64,000 nt of DNA from Rapana venosa (taxonomy: Eukaryota; Mollusca; Gastropoda; Neogastropoda; Muricidae). A program made the position numbers and the translations under genes. Under the pieces are notes generated by a model, which had not been told where the DNA came from, made no database searches, and was given only the letters and a program-made list of their open reading frames with translations. Where the stretch lies: the NCBI GenBank assembly GCA_028751875.1, contig CM054158.1, positions 7,188,916 to 7,252,915 of the forward strand. The letters run 5' to 3'. Positions within the stretch are counted from its first letter, which is position 1. Every line of letters starts with the position of its first letter. Positions 22,621 to 35,164 of the stretch are shown here, piece after piece.

Positions 22621-23157
22621 ACAGTTTAGTCTTTAGTGATCGACTATGACTCTCTGTCTAGGACAGGAGGCTTGACTTGCACAGTCCTTATGTGCTGCAG
22701 CCCTGGGGGCTGGTTGGCCTTTGGAGAGCATACATACATTAAAATACATGTTGTACAAAAAATATTATAAAAGAAAATGAACAACTTGTGAATCTTTGCA
22801 TAGCCGTTATCAGTTTAAATGTTTTTGAAATTTAATGTTTGGGGATCAGTTTAGAGACAGCAAGGAAGGTCAGAATACTATGTGAGTGTATAATTACCAG
22901 CCAGGTGGTCAGTCTTTGCGGGACGTTGACCCAAACCTTGCCAGACACTTGAAACTAAAGCTCCAGTGGACACAGGCAAGAGAAACTGTTGGAGACAGAA
23001 GAATCCTCCAAACTACTCACTTAATGCTGAAATAGCCTTGACCTGAATCTCAGAAGAGATCAGCATTTTCCCACTTGACCATATTTTGTCTATGTATTGT
23101 ATATTGATATGTCTGTCTTGTTAATTATAAATACAACACCCCTCCTCCCCCTCCCAA
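22621..23157. other. Unassigned sequence
   Basis: Apparently single-copy sequence. No gene recognised. Confidence 0.55.
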
Positions 23158-23185
23158 TACACACAGACACAGACACACACACACA

Positions 23186-23226
<41 letters not shown>

Positions 23227-23310
23227 GCGCATACATGCACAGAGTGACACATAATACACTCACACACACACTCACACACACACTCACACACACACTCACA
23301 CACACACTCA

Positions 23311-23395
<85 letters not shown>
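23158..23395. repeat. (CA)n microsatellite
   Basis: About 235 bases of CA repeat with TCACACACAC variants in the middle. His/Thr and Cys/Val frames are artefacts. Confidence 0.95.
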
Positions 23396-24225
23396 TGAAA
23401 TAAATCAGCTTGAGAGAGAGAGACAGACAGACAGATAAAGAGAGGGATTGGGGGTGCTCTCAAGCAAATGGCAATGTTGCTAATTCACTATGGGGGTGTT
23501 GCTAAGTGGGTTTTTGGTTGGGTTTGGTTGTATTAGAGTCTCAGCGGAGCCACCCCATTTAGAGACTATGCTATCAGCTAACCATCCTCTCTGAATGTAC
23601 TGTACAGTCTGTAAGAATAGGGCTGTCCCTTATCCAGGTTCATAATAGATCTTGTATACAAAGTGTGTTATGGGCTTCAGCATTGAGAAATGACCTAGAG
23701 TTGTGCATTGCGACATGTCGTCAGCTTTTTTTTCTGCTCATCTTGAATGTACTATATTACGTTTTTGTACTTTTCTGGAGTGGAAGTAAAAGACAATACA
23801 CTGTATCTAGACTACTTTGAATACCTGGGGTCAGCTATAGTCCAGCAATGGTTTGGCTCGTGGCCAGACTTAATTAAGCACTCAGTCATGATTGTTCCTC
23901 ACCAATGCTGGCTCTTTTGCCAAACACGATAAGATTGTTAAGCTATAGTATCTACATAATCTAGCTGTTTATTAGCGGTTGGTAAGAAAATAGGATAGAT
24001 CTCTCTGGTGCAGCGAATGGAAAAAAAGCAGATTTATTTATCTATAGATCATATATAAGTGACTGTAAGTGTAATACCAATTGAAGGGCATGATGCCTGA
24101 CCTGTCTGTATGGGTCATTGTTATTGTCTCAAAATGTGATGTGTCACTCTCAGCTTTTGTTTAAGGCCAGGCCTTTGTATCATTCTTGTTCTTTATGTCT
24201 CACCAGTGATTGCACCTGTGCACTC
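23396..24225. other. Unassigned sequence
   Basis: No gene or repeat family recognised, beyond a short (GACA)n tract near 23418-23436. Confidence 0.5.
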
Positions 24226-24655
24226 TCTCTGTCTGTCTGTCTGTCTGTCTCTCTTTCATTCTCATTCTCTCTTTCTGTGTGTGTGTTGTGTTGTGTTGTG
24301 TCATGTCATGTCGTGTCATGTCGTGTCGTGTCAAGTCAAGTCACATTTTTATTTCCGGATGGTACATTGAATAAGCAATGCATTTACTTTTGTTCATCGA
24401 GCCATCTATCTAAGAACAAATTTCTTATAGATAATACTGCATACTGTGTGTGTGCACGTATGCACGCATGTGTGTGTGCACGTACACACGCATGTGTGTG
24501 TGCTTGCATGCATATGTGTGTGTGGCTGTGTGTGTGTTTGTGTGTGTGTATGCATACATGTGTGTGTGTTTGTGCATACATGTGTGTGAGTCTGTGTCAG
24601 TATGTGTGTGTGTAACTGTATGACTGTGTGTGTGCATGTGTGTGTGGTAGTCATG
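24226..24655 (-). repeat. Simple repeats around a TTGAC-tailed element fragment
   Basis: (TCTG)n at 24228-24250 and a (TGTCA/TGTCG) pentamer tract at about 24285-24345. The minus-strand tail module ('taccatccggaaataaaaat', 'aatgcattgcttattcaatg') lies at about 24330-24430, then TG-rich sequence to 24650. Confidence 0.65.
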
Positions 24656-25534
24656 GCAATAACTTTAACCAGTTTTCCCCTCCACATTTCTAGGCTAGAA
24701 AAATATTAATTGGGCAACCAATCAATAAATCCATCCATACAATATGATTTTTTTAAAAAAATGTGTGCCAATCAAAAAGATTAAAAAAAAAAATTTTTAA
24801 ATTAAAAACAAAACAAAAACCAACCCCAAAGGAGAAAGAAACCTAAAAATCCCTCATGTTTTCCTCACATGTTTTCCGCAGTTGTGGGAAGCCCAGAAGG
24901 GCATAATCCGTGTTCTGCCCAGATCATGGCAGATGTTGAGTCAGTTGATGTTTTGTGAAGGCTGTGGAGTTTCTGTTTCCCTTTAGGTTCAGTTTTTAGG
25001 ACAGCAAAGTGGGGCAGCCACACCCCCTCCCCCCCTCCACCCAGCCCTTTTTTTTTTTTAATGGTGGTAGCCTGGTTAATCAGTTGATCAGTACATAATA
25101 TAGCTGTGACAGTGCTCTGACAGCAAGTGATTATATGTGGTTGTACAGATTGAAAGTAACATCATTGTAAACACAATTGACTAAATACAGCACACTGATT
25201 AGCGGGATTCAATTGTTCCCCCCTCCTTAATCCCGGGGATTAGCTGGGATTTACACAGTGGTTTTGTCCCCTCCCTGACACAAAAAATATAGTACAAGTT
25301 ATAGTACCTTGTCTTATAAAGCCACCTGCCGAGATGTGTTCTTGTAAACATTCAAACACCGTCAAAATGAATTACGGTTTATACCTACCCAATTTTAGGC
25401 CCAAAGTAATGAAAGAATGCGAATTCTAATGGGCAATTTGTGTTCAGAGAATCCGAATGCAAGAGGGTTAAGCTGTTGCTGTGTAACAAGTATAGACTTC
25501 ATTCTGCAGTTTATTGCTGCTTGAATTAATCAGT
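24656..25534. other. Unassigned sequence
   Basis: A short A/T-run patch lies at 24745-24830. The rest looks single-copy. An AG-flanked frame near 24880-24970 was examined and is not recognisable as an exon. Confidence 0.5.
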
Positions 25535-25639
25535 TCTCTGTCTCAGTCTCCGTGTCTTTGTCTGTGTCTGTCTGTCTGTCTCAATATTCATCTGGCTGGC
25601 TGGCTCTCTGTCTCTGTCTGTGTCTGTCTCTATCCTCTC

Positions 25640-25672
<33 letters not shown>

Positions 25673-25972
25673 TCTCATCTTCTCTCTCTCTCTCTGTCTT
25701 GCTCTCTGTCTGTCTGTCTGTCTATCTCTGTGTCTCTGTCTGTCTGTCTGTCTCTGTCCATCTGTCTCTCTCTCTCTTTCCTCTCTCTCAGTCTGTCTAG
25801 GTGTGTGTCTGTGTGTCTCTCTCTTGTCTTTCTGTCTCTGTCTGTCTGTCTCAGTGTCTGTCTGTCTGTCTGTCTGTCTCTTGTTTAACACTATGGAGGA
25901 TGTTTATAATAGTGTCTGCTTGTGCTAGGGATGTTTTGTGTCACCTGGCTGTCTGGTGGTATCCTCTCATGC

Positions 25973-26016
<44 letters not shown>

Positions 26017-26114
26017 TGTGTGTGTGTGTATTTGTGTGTGTGTGTATGTATTTGTGTGTGTGTGTGTATCACTGTATGTATTTGTGTGTGTGTATGTGTG
26101 TGTGTGTGTGTGTG

Positions 26115-26178
<64 letters not shown>
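25535..26178. repeat. (TCTG)/(CT)n, (TG)n and (GA)n tracts
   Basis: TCTG and CT repeats at 25535-25885, (TG)n with variants at 25977-26114 and (GA)n at 26117-26177. About 90 bases between them are unassigned. Confidence 0.9.
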
Positions 26179-26214
26179 TACACCTGTGTTCTTTTAGTTT
26201 TATAAATTCTTTCT

Positions 26215-26435
26215 TTATTCTTTCATTTTGAGCACTCATGTGCTTTTTTCATCCAGTCCCTGGGTGTATGCAGTTTTGTGAATGTTGTCATCCATTCCCA
26301 TTGGCACACAATGTGACAATGGCCTACTCTTCCAAAAGTGGAATGGGTTTTAACTTGTGTGCAAGATGTTCTCCTTGCATTCGCACATGGGACCTCAGTT
26401 TATAGTCTTATCCAAAGGACTTTTGGGGGAAGAGT
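26215..26435 (-). repeat. SINE family A, body only
   Basis: It carries the 'gagcactcatgtgctttttt', 'cacaatggcctactcttcca' and 'ttatccaaaggacttttggg' modules. The head is replaced by TG/CA simple sequence. Confidence 0.7.
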
Positions 26436-26719
26436 GTGTGTGTGTGCACGTGCACACATGTGCCTGCACACGCACATGTTCATTCAAGATTAGATTTAAT
26501 TTAGGTCTTTTCACTATCAGTGATATTAGATGAAGGAAGTCAGATATGGAAAAATAAAGGAGAAAAGCAGATCTTGTGTGACTGAAACTGAAAGTTAGTG
26601 CTTTGTCATTTTAAGTGTGTGTGTGTGTGCGTGCATGTGTGTGTGTGTGTGAAGGAGGGAGGAAGGAAAAAAGAGAGACAGGAAGAAATAATGAAAGAGA
26701 GGGAAGAGAGATTTATTAA
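26436..26719. other. Unassigned with (TG)n
   Basis: CA/TG-rich runs at 26432-26480 and 26615-26652, otherwise unassigned. Confidence 0.55.
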
Positions 26720-27077
26720 AAATTTTATTTATTTATTTATTCTTTTATATTCGAGGATAATGGAATAAGCACTCATGTGCTTTTTTACATCCAGTGCCCG
26801 TGTGTATGCGGTTTTGTAAATTCTGTCATCTGTTCCTACCAGCACACAATGGCCTACTCTTACAAAAAGCGGAACAGGATTTAACATGTGCGCAAGATGT
26901 TCTGCGTGCGTTCACACATGGGACCTCGGTTTATAGTCTTATCCAAAGGACTTTTGGGGAAAGTGGAGTCAGCACTGATGTTAACTCCAGAGGAAAATAT
27001 TCCCTTGAACGGGAATCGAACCCGGGTCGTCAGATTGCAAGTGCAATGTTCTAACCACTAGGCTATCCTGTCCCTCC
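26720..27077 (-). repeat. SINE family A, near full length, head type I
   Basis: Same structure as 21900-22316. The minus-strand head has the TAGCCTAGTGGTTAGA A box and a GGTTCGATTCCC-type B box (about 27005-27070). It is followed directly by (GA)n to about 27165. Confidence 0.85.
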
Positions 27078-27096
27078 CTGAGAGAGAGAGAGAGAC

Positions 27097-27143
<47 letters not shown>

Positions 27144-27534
27144 AGAGAGAAGAGAAAGCAAAAAAGGGGGTGGGGGGAGGGCAGCCAGAACAGATTTGGG
27201 TTGGGGTTTTGTTCAGTCCTTGGCTAGAGGTCTCGGGTTCATTCATTCATTCACCTATGCTGAGATTTTGTATATAATTATGCGAACATTTTTTGTTCAA
27301 AGCTTAGGTAGCCGCATTCTGACCTAGGGGATATAACAGAGAATTCAAAATGAAGAAAACCTTGTCAGGGCCATGTTTGGATAAGGAGATTTGTTATCTT
27401 TTGTGCCTGGTGACGACAGTGTCACTGTCAGCCCTGCTATCGGTAAAGTGCAATCATTTCATGTTTACCCTGCCCTGCACTCTTACCATACCAAGTATAG
27501 ATCTGTAATCACCAGCTTTACTGCAGTTTTGTGT
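27078..27534. repeat. (GA)n, family D repeat, unassigned
   Basis: (GA)n at about 27079-27160. Worn family D modules lie at about 27215-27335 ('gccgcattctgacctagggg'). No gene. Confidence 0.6.
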
Positions 27535-27907
27535 GTCGCGTGCGTGTGTGTTACTGTGTCACAGTGTGTGTGTGTGTGTGGTGTGTGTGTGTGTGTGTGT
27601 ACAATGTTGTGTGTGTGTGTGTGTGTGTACAATGTGTGTGTGTGTGCAGTGTGTGTGTGTACAGTGTGTGTGTGTATGTACAGTGTGTGTGTACAGTGTG
27701 TGTGTATGTACAGTGTGTGTGTATGTACAGTGTGTGGTATCACTGAGTGTGTGTATACATATTTACAATGTGTTGTGTCACTGTGTTGTGTGACTGAGTG
27801 AGTGAGTGACTGACTTTGTGTTTATGTGGTGTGGGGGTGGGTGGGGGTGGTGACTGTGTGTGCGTGAATGTGTGTTGTGTGTGTGTTTGTGTGTTTGCAT
27901 GTTAGTG

Positions 27908-27955
<48 letters not shown>

Positions 27956-28043
27956 GTGTGTGTGTGTGTGTGTGTGTGCAGTATCAATTCAAATTTTTAA
28001 ACACATGTATGTATATTTATACAGCTGGTGCATTGAATTAAGC

Positions 28044-28131
<88 letters not shown>

Positions 28132-28170
28132 TATATATATAATATATATATATATAATATATAAATTTGC
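27535..28170. repeat. TG-rich and (CA)n(TA)n microsatellites
   Basis: TG with TGTACAG variants at 27540-27740, TGACTGAG and TG tracts to about 27980, (CA)n at 28045-28098 and (TA)n at 28098-28160. A fragment of the TTGAC-tail family ('ggtgcattgaattaagcaac') lies at about 28025-28046. Confidence 0.9.
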
Positions 28171-28640
28171 TTTTTCCCCCTCTCTGTCTCTGTCTGTCTC
28201 TCTGACTGCCTGCCTGTCTGTCTGCCTGTCTGTCTGTCTGTCTGCTATTGGTCCGTTTGTCCATGTCTGCCTACTGGTGTTTGTGTGCCTGTGCGTGGGA
28301 GCGTGCTTGTATAATTTGAGGCATGCATGATTTATATTGTGGGTGTGCACAGTATCCTGTTTGCATGGAAAGGGATTGACATGAAGGATAAATTGTTTAT
28401 TGTTCGTTGTAATCCTCTCTCTGTATGTGTGTGTGTGTGTGTCTGTCTGTCTGTGTTAGTCTGTCTGTCCTGTTTCTCTCTCTCGTCTCTCTCTCTCTCT
28501 CTCTCCTCTCCCCTCTCTCTCTCTCTCTGGTTGTGTGTGTTCTTGCATGCAATGATGCATACATGTGCATGTGCTCGTGCTTGGACATGCACTCACAGTA
28601 GGGCATGGACTAGACGGCAGAAACAAACTTTGACGTAATA
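28171..28640. repeat. Tetranucleotide and (CT)n tracts with short unassigned spacers
   Basis: (TCTG)/(TGCC)n at 28180-28245, (TG)/(TCTG)n at 28423-28460 and (CT)n at 28475-28528. Nothing coding was recognised. Confidence 0.75.
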
Positions 28641-29579
28641 TTGTATACATGTATGTGTTCGGCAGGTCTACTTCTCTTTCTTTTCTGTGGACTGGCTGAG
28701 GCGGCGCAGTGCAGGTCTAGTCTAGTCAGAGTGGTGTTCTGGGTCAGTGCCCAGTCTGGGGTCACGGTGAAGATCTGCTCCTGACAGACTCTCTCTCTCT
28801 CTCTCTCTCTTGTCAAGGTTCTGCAGTGTTGTTGACCTGCACACCTTTCATTACTAGCCTAGTGTTTTCCATTCAGCCTGCTTACAACTCCCTTCTATCT
28901 ATGTCCTCCCTCTGCCGTGTTGAGCAGGGCGACTGGAGGTTGTTATGAATTGATGCTGTTGAGGCGGCTGCTACAGGTCAGGACGTCATGGTGGGCAAAC
29001 AGTAGCATGCATACACCAAATCTGACCATCGGTGAAACTCGGAGCTCTAGCTGAGATGCCATACCCATACATGTATACTGTGCGTATTCATTCAGTGTTT
29101 TATTGTGCTCCGTGCAAATCTAAGTGTTATTAAACATCGTGTGGTAACACCTCATTCCAATGGCTTAGATTCTTCTTATAATATCTAGAGTTTAAATTTG
29201 AGTTCAGTTGGTTGGAAGGTGAAATACACCAGTGCAGGTTCAAGCATTAGGTTGTGTTTTGTTGTAGGTCTACAGGTCAGAGTCTGTTCTGGTCCTGTTG
29301 AGTGTTTCCTGGCAGTGCTGGGCCTGGTCATGTCAGTGTCCTGTTGAACTCTTCTAGTTTAGATCCACCTTTGTTAAAGACGTGTCTCAGGTAATTCATC
29401 CATCTGGTGGACATTCCCTTCATATAATATTGTCCTAGATTTTTTGTGGCTGGTTTCTATGCTGTAATTAAAAAAAAAATTTTATTAGACTTTTGTTTCA
29501 TGAAGCTTTTATCAAGCTTGGCAAGTTTTTGTTCCAAAGTGTCAAGCAAGATCTTATAAATCACCTAGCCCTGGAGGTG
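28641..29579. other. Unassigned, apparently single-copy sequence
   Basis: Contains a short (CT)n at 28790-28811 and a family D trace near 29025-29060. No gene recognised. Confidence 0.5.
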
Positions 29580-29642
29580 ATGATTCTCTCTCTCTCTCAC
29601 TCTCCCCTCTCTCTCTCTCTCTCTCTCACTCACTTACTCTGT

Positions 29643-29675
<33 letters not shown>

Positions 29676-29871
29676 TATGTGTGTGTGTTTGCATGGGCAG
29701 GCGGGCATGGGGGCATTTCCGAGGTATAAGCTATTTTGTGCAGAAAGAACTACAGGAAGAAGAAGAAGAAGAAGAAGAAAACTTGTAAACTCCCTGACCT
29801 GCAGTGCAGGTGTTGGGGGTGCAGTGGTGTAACCAAGAAGCCAAAGGAAGGGTACACTATGTAGCCGCTGT

Positions 29872-29925
<54 letters not shown>

Positions 29926-29952
29926 AGAAGAGAGAGAGAGAGAGAGAAATGT
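29580..29952. repeat. (CT)n, (TG)n, (GAA)n and (GA)n tracts
   Basis: (CT)n at 29585-29630, (TG)n at 29643-29690, (GAA)n at 29757-29780 and (GA)n at 29874-29948. Confidence 0.9.
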
Positions 29953-31084
29953 AAGAGGTTGGGGAAATGTTTGCTTAGATTACCTGTCCTTTGGAGTGGC
30001 AGTCTCTCCTTCTGTCTGAGTGACAGGCTTTCCATCTATTGCTGGTCCCACGTTTGTGTAGGTGTGTGTGTGTGTGTGAGCGAGAGAGAGAGAGAGAGAG
30101 AGAGTGTCAAAGGCAAATTTTATTTACATGATTCATTGAGTAAGCAATGTGTTTGATTTAAAAAAGAAATTTAGCCATCCATCCCTTTGGGGGGGGGGGG
30201 TGAACATCAGTCAAATTTTGATTACCAGATGGTACATTGTGTGTGTGTGTGTGCATGCATGCGCATGCTTGCTTGAGTAAGTGGGTGTGTGTTTTGATGA
30301 GTGGATGTATTGATAATTGATTATGGCTGCAGTTAGTTTGGTCGGGCTGGCATGAGCTGAGGGTTACTACTATACCTGATCATACTAGTTAGTGATAGCT
30401 GGCAGTGAGGGCTTAGCCATGAAGACAGTGCCGTCCGCTGAAATAAGCAGCTGCAGCAATTGGTTGTGCTGTGCTGGAGAACATGGCATGGTGGGGCCTG
30501 GTTTGTGCACTTGTGTACATGTAAACAGCTGGTGGAAGTATGGGCGCTGTGTCATAGAATAGTTAGTGTCCTAAAGTGGACAGGCTTAAATGGAGATAAC
30601 AACTCCTCCCTGGGTCTGGACACTTCCTGTGGACACTGACCTTCACCTTTCCTTCACCAGGTGGGCTGCCAATGAACAGACTGCAAATTGAAAGTCAAAC
30701 GTTTTCAAATCTGGCAATTCTTGTTGTGTTTGTGTGTGTGTGCGAATTGGGTAAAAGTCTAAAACACCTGATTTTCCCGGAAAAGTTAAGGAGTACTTGT
30801 TTTACGTTCATGACTGGGATTTTATTCATGTAGTGTCTTTTCATTGCCATCATTTTGGGTTGTGTCTTCAAAGTTCAATGAGCGTTGATAGAAAATGATG
30901 TCCTGAGCAGTTTAAAAACAACCTTCTGTTAGGTTTGGACCAGGTTTGGGCAGTTGAAGTCTTTAATCCAATTAGTGACAAGAAGTTGAGTTAAGGACAC
31001 CCCAAATGAGCAAGCAAAGAAAGTGAGTGGATGAGTGAAAGGCTGAAAATGAGTTGACAGAACATGGCTCTATTATGTGATTGC
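29953..31084. other. Unassigned sequence with TTGAC-tail fragments
   Basis: (TG)n/(GA)n at 30063-30106. Worn minus-strand copies of the tail module lie at about 30108-30180 and 30210-30240. The rest to 31084 is unassigned. Confidence 0.5.
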
Positions 31085-31255
31085 TCTCTGTCCATGTCTG
31101 TCGGTCTGTCCGTCTGCCTGCCTGCCTGCCTGCTTGCTTGCCTGCCTGCCTGCCTGCCTGCCTGTCTGTCTGTCTATCTTTCTCTCTCTCTCTCTCTTTC
31201 TCTACCCCTCCCCTCTCTCTCTCTCCCTCTCTTTGTGTGTGTGTGTGTGTGTGGG

Positions 31256-31319
<64 letters not shown>

Positions 31320-31322
31320 TTC
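31085..31322. repeat. (TGCC)n, (CT)n, (TG)n, (GA)n tracts
   Basis: (CTGC)/(TCTG)n at 31095-31170, (CT)n to 31230, (TG)n at 31233-31252 and (GA)n at 31255-31318. Confidence 0.9.
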
Positions 31323-31639
31323 AAAGATGAAAACCATGATCTGTCCATGAAACTCGTATCATCAGAGCAGTTGACAGATGGGCGCACTGCTGGACAGGGC
31401 TGTGTCAGGGGCATGAGGAGAGGGCAGGGCTGTTTGTTTTATAGACAGTAGACATACATTATGTATCAACCACGCTATAGGGCAACCAGCTCTCTTTACT
31501 TTGCACTGCATGGCAGATATGGCAGATATGTGATAGGGCAGCATCGCCATCACCATCACCCCCTGATTCACAATTAGTCCTGACTGTTTACTGCTTGAGA
31601 AAGAGGGGCTGTGCTCTGTTTGCCTAGCATTGACATGAC
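31323..31639. other. Unassigned sequence
   Basis: No gene or repeat recognised. Confidence 0.5.
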
Positions 31640-31912
31640 ACCAATGATGGGTTTTTGCTTCCCCACAGCCAAGGTTAAGCAGCAACGAGTGTGGTTACCA
31701 GTTGGATGGGTGACCATTTGCGTACCTTGGCTTCAGTACACTGTACAGTCCCCCAGTTCACCCAGCTGTAAATGGGTACCTGCCCTATTTAGGGTAAGGG
31801 AAGGAAAAGCAGCGAGGGAGAGGAGATGGGCGCCGCCCTCAATATGCTGGCCCTAGAGAAGTGAGGCCTCTGACGCCTTGCTCCCCTATTATCTTATAGG
31901 TTATGGGACACC
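31640..31912 (+). repeat. 5S rRNA-derived SINE (SINE3-like)
   Basis: The head at about 31667-31735 reads like a 5S rRNA 3' half: GTTAAGCAGCAACG (5S A-box/intermediate region) and TTGGATGGGTGACC (5S C box), followed by the complement that closes a stem with AGCCAAGG. The body carries 'cagctgtaaatgggtacctg' and ends near 'tatcttataggttatggg'. The remaining 5S parts are missing, so it is not a 5S gene. 5S-headed SINEs are known as the SINE3 class. Assignment to a named family cannot be made here. Confidence 0.7.
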
Positions 31913-31937
31913 TTTACCTTACTTGATATGTGACCGT

Positions 31938-31940
31938 TTC

Positions 31941-31987
<47 letters not shown>

Positions 31988-33484
31988 ACGGGTTAACCCT
32001 AGCCGCTTTCCAATTTCGGGACAGCATGGATGTAAGTTTCCATCATCGGGCCAAAATTATTCCTAAATTTCTCACGGGAACCCAAGGGGGGCCCTGAATG
32101 ACACATTACTTTATCAATTATACAAATTTACAAAAATACTACAGTGCTGAATGGTTTTGAAACCCCTTTCCCTTTCAATTTCAATTAAATTAAACTTTTA
32201 AAATCTCACAAACCAAACACTATGGGGGTTTACAAACCGTACTTTAAAAAAAGAAAGAAAACATTTATCACAGAAGAAAAACCCTCAGCACAGTATAAAA
32301 ATAAATATATATATAACGACCATACACCCTTTGCACAAAATTTCAAGGGTAATAATCGGTGGGGGTCGGTGGTCAGAGGTAAACGCCACTGTCCCAGAAA
32401 GCGAAAAATCCGGGGCGAAGGTGCGGGCGGTTCGTACCCCCTTTTGACCGGAAATTTTTTTCCCCCCTCCATAAAACCATGATTTGGGGGTCAAAAGGGG
32501 GGGAGGGTTAAAAATTTTTGGGGGTAAAAAAAAACCCCCCCCCCCCCCCCTGAAAGGGTCGATTAATGGGAGGGGGGGGGGGGAGAGCCCAAAAAAAGGG
32601 GGGGTATTGTGGAGAAAAAAATTGATTTTGTTGAAAAATGGAAAAAAAAAAATTTTTAAAAATTTTTTTTTTTTTTTGGGGAAGGTGGGGGGATTGGTGT
32701 GGGGGGGGGGGTTTTTTTAAACCCCCCCCCCCCGGTTTGGGAATTTTGGGAGGGGGGGGGGGGAAAAAAAGGGTTTTTGGGGGGGGGACCGGGGGGCCCC
32801 CGGGTGGGGGGGGGGTTTTGGGGGGGGGAATGAGGGGGAAGGGGAAAAAAAGCGGGGGGTAATTTTTGCCCCGTGGGGTGGGGGTGGTTGGGGGGTGGGG
32901 GGGGGGAAAATTTTTTTAAATTAATTGTTTGTTGATTGTTTTTTTGGGGAAAGGAAAAAAGTTTTTTTAGTTTTTTTTTAGTTTGGGGTTTTTTTTGGGG
33001 AAATTGGGGTTTTTTTTGGGGGAAAAGGAAATTTTAAAAATTAAAGGTTAATTGGGGGAAGGTTTTTTTTTTTTGGGGGGGGGGGGGCCCCGTTATATTT
33101 TTAAGGGACGGGGGGAAATTTTTAACGTGTTAACCCCCAAAAAAAAACTTTATAAAAATTTAAAAAAAGGTTAAAAAAATAAAAAAAAAAACCGGGGGGG
33201 GAAAGGGGGAGGGGAGGGGGGGGGGGAAGGGAAAAAAAGGCGTTTTTATTGTCCCAAAAAAATTTTCTAAAATTTGGGGAAATTGCGGGGGGGCTTTTGA
33301 TTTTGTGCTTGTGTTTTTGGTGGGGTCCTTGTCTGTTTTTTTCTTTTTTAAATTTTTTAAATTTCCTTTTTTTTTAAATTCTTTTTTTTTTTTTTATTTT
33401 TTGTTTTTAAAATTTTCTTTTTTTTTTAAAAAAAATTTCTTTTTTTTTAAAACAGGGGTTTTCCCTTTTTTTCCCACCCCTCCC
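31938..33484. other. Poly-C run then smeared, G-run-rich low-quality sequence
   Basis: A C-run of nearly 50 bases (31941-31987) opens a stretch where long G, A and T runs dominate, especially 32480-33480. No feature can be trusted. The texture matches 10290-17690. Confidence 0.6.
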
Positions 33485-33845
33485 TAGGGGAACCCGGGGG
33501 GCACCACTGAAGATTTTGCAACAGCTTCCCCATCCTCTTGGTTCCCACTTTTCCTAAATTTTTCAGTCCACCAAGGCCATCCACTCTTTAATGTTGTCTT
33601 CCCATCGTTTTCTCTGTTGCCCCTTTTGTCTCCCCCCTTGTACTGTTCCCTGTAGGACAGCTTGGCCGTTCACATGTTCGTGTGACGTGCCCCTACCATT
33701 CATTTGGTTTTTTTTTCCCCCTGAATCAGGAGCTCTTCACTGGCCCCATGGCGTTTTCATTCTGGTTTTCACTTCCCCCGTTAGAATTTTTCTCTTTGTG
33801 AATACCAAGAAGTTTGCAACACTAAAAAACTGATACCCAAAAAGA
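33485..33845 (-). pseudogene. RTE-like LINE 3' end, smeared copy
   Basis: It aligns by eye with 48961-49310: 'ggcaccactgaagatttt', 'cttcccatcgttttctctgt' and 'cttgtactgttccctgta' occur in the same order and spacing. It therefore encodes on the minus strand the same LINE C-terminus (QGTVQGGRRRGRQ-type tail), with extra indels. Confidence 0.65.
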
Positions 33846-33884
33846 AAAGCTGTGGCTTTTTTGTGTTGTTTTTGGGTGTGTGAG

Positions 33885-33980
33885 GGGAGTTTGTTCAAAG
33901 TCAAAAAATCAAACTTTTTTTTCAGATGGACATTTAATAATAGCGCATTTGCTTTTTTTTTTCCCGTCAAGCCCCAAAAG
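33885..33980 (-). mobile_element. TTGAC-tailed element fragment, smeared
   Basis: 'ttttcagatggacatttaat' followed by 'gcgcatttgctttt' matches the tail module seen at 24330-24430. Confidence 0.4.
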
Positions 33981-34269
33981 GAAAAAAGAGAGAATAAAAG
34001 TAATATATATTTTTTATCAGAAAAGAATAAAAACCCCAAACAAGATAAACCATTAAATCAAACAAGAGACAATAATATATGCATACATGACATTAAAACA
34101 AAAAAAAAAACCCCGAACAATATCAAACCCTACAATTCAAATAATAAAAAAAAATCTCCTGAAAATATATCCCCCATAATTAAAAACAAACAAACAACAA
34201 AGAAAAAACAAACAAAAAAAAAAGAAAGAAGGCAAAACAAAATAAAAAAAAAAACCACCAACGCTCTCT

Positions 34270-34300
<31 letters not shown>

Positions 34301-35164
34301 CCCAAACCTCCCCCCTCCTTTTCCGCAACCCCCGGGAAATCCCTCTCCCCCCCCCCCCAAAAAAAAACATAAAAAAAAAATCAACCCCAAAAAAAAAATA
34401 AAAAAAAAAATAGGAACTAACAAAAAAAAAAAAAAAAAAGTCCAAAATACCCCCTTTTTTTGGGGGGGGTTCTGGTGAGTGGAGTGGTGATGAGAGGGTG
34501 TGTTGTGTGTGTGGGTGTGGGGTGTGTGTGTTGTGTGGGGGGGTGTAGGCTAATGAAAATGATACTCGAAAAGTCCCCTGTCTCCCCAAAATTCATAAGA
34601 TTTGCGGTATTGCTTAAATCCAATTGTTTTTTCAAGTGTAATTGTGCCCTTTTCAGAAATTTGAAAAAACTTTAAAAAAAATCTTTAGTTTTTTAAACTG
34701 TTTTTTCTTGTTTTTTGCAATGAAATTTTCTGTTCATTCCTGTTGTTTGATCCATTTTGGGGGGTATTGCTGTTAGGTTTATTTTCCGTTGAATTCTTTG
34801 CGTCCCCAACCCCCAAAAAAGGGGGGGGGGAAAAAAAGGGAATGAAACTTTAATTTTTTTTTTTATTTAACGTCTGTTCATCAAGGGGATATTTGACCAA
34901 AAATAAAGTTACAAATATAAAACTTGTTGAGGGGGTGGCTTTTGGTGCGGCCGGCTGTGTGTTGTTTACCTATTTGTGTTGTGCACGAATAAAAAAAAAA
35001 AGAAAAAACAACAAAAAAATTATGGGGGGGGCGGGGGTGAGTGGGGAGGGGGGGGAAGCATTGAACAGCTTAAACGCACAAGAATAATTACAAAATTTTG
35101 CCAAAAGGGGGTTTTAATAAACAAAAAAACTACCCAACAAATAAACATTATCGGCCAATAATTG
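33981..35164. other. Smeared A/C-run sequence, no gene
   Basis: A-runs (34100-34260), a C-run (34271-34298), A-runs to 34440, then mixed low-quality sequence. Lys/Asn/Pro frames follow from the runs. Confidence 0.6.

Noticed and set aside
24880..24975. Candidate exon after TTTCCGCAG
   Set aside because: The short frame is not similar to any known protein, and no paired donor of quality was found.
31667..31735. 5S rRNA gene
   Set aside because: Only the part around the internal promoter is present and it continues into a SINE body.
33852..34478. 208-codon Lys/Asn/Pro-rich frame
   Set aside because: Built from A-runs and C-runs in the low-quality block.
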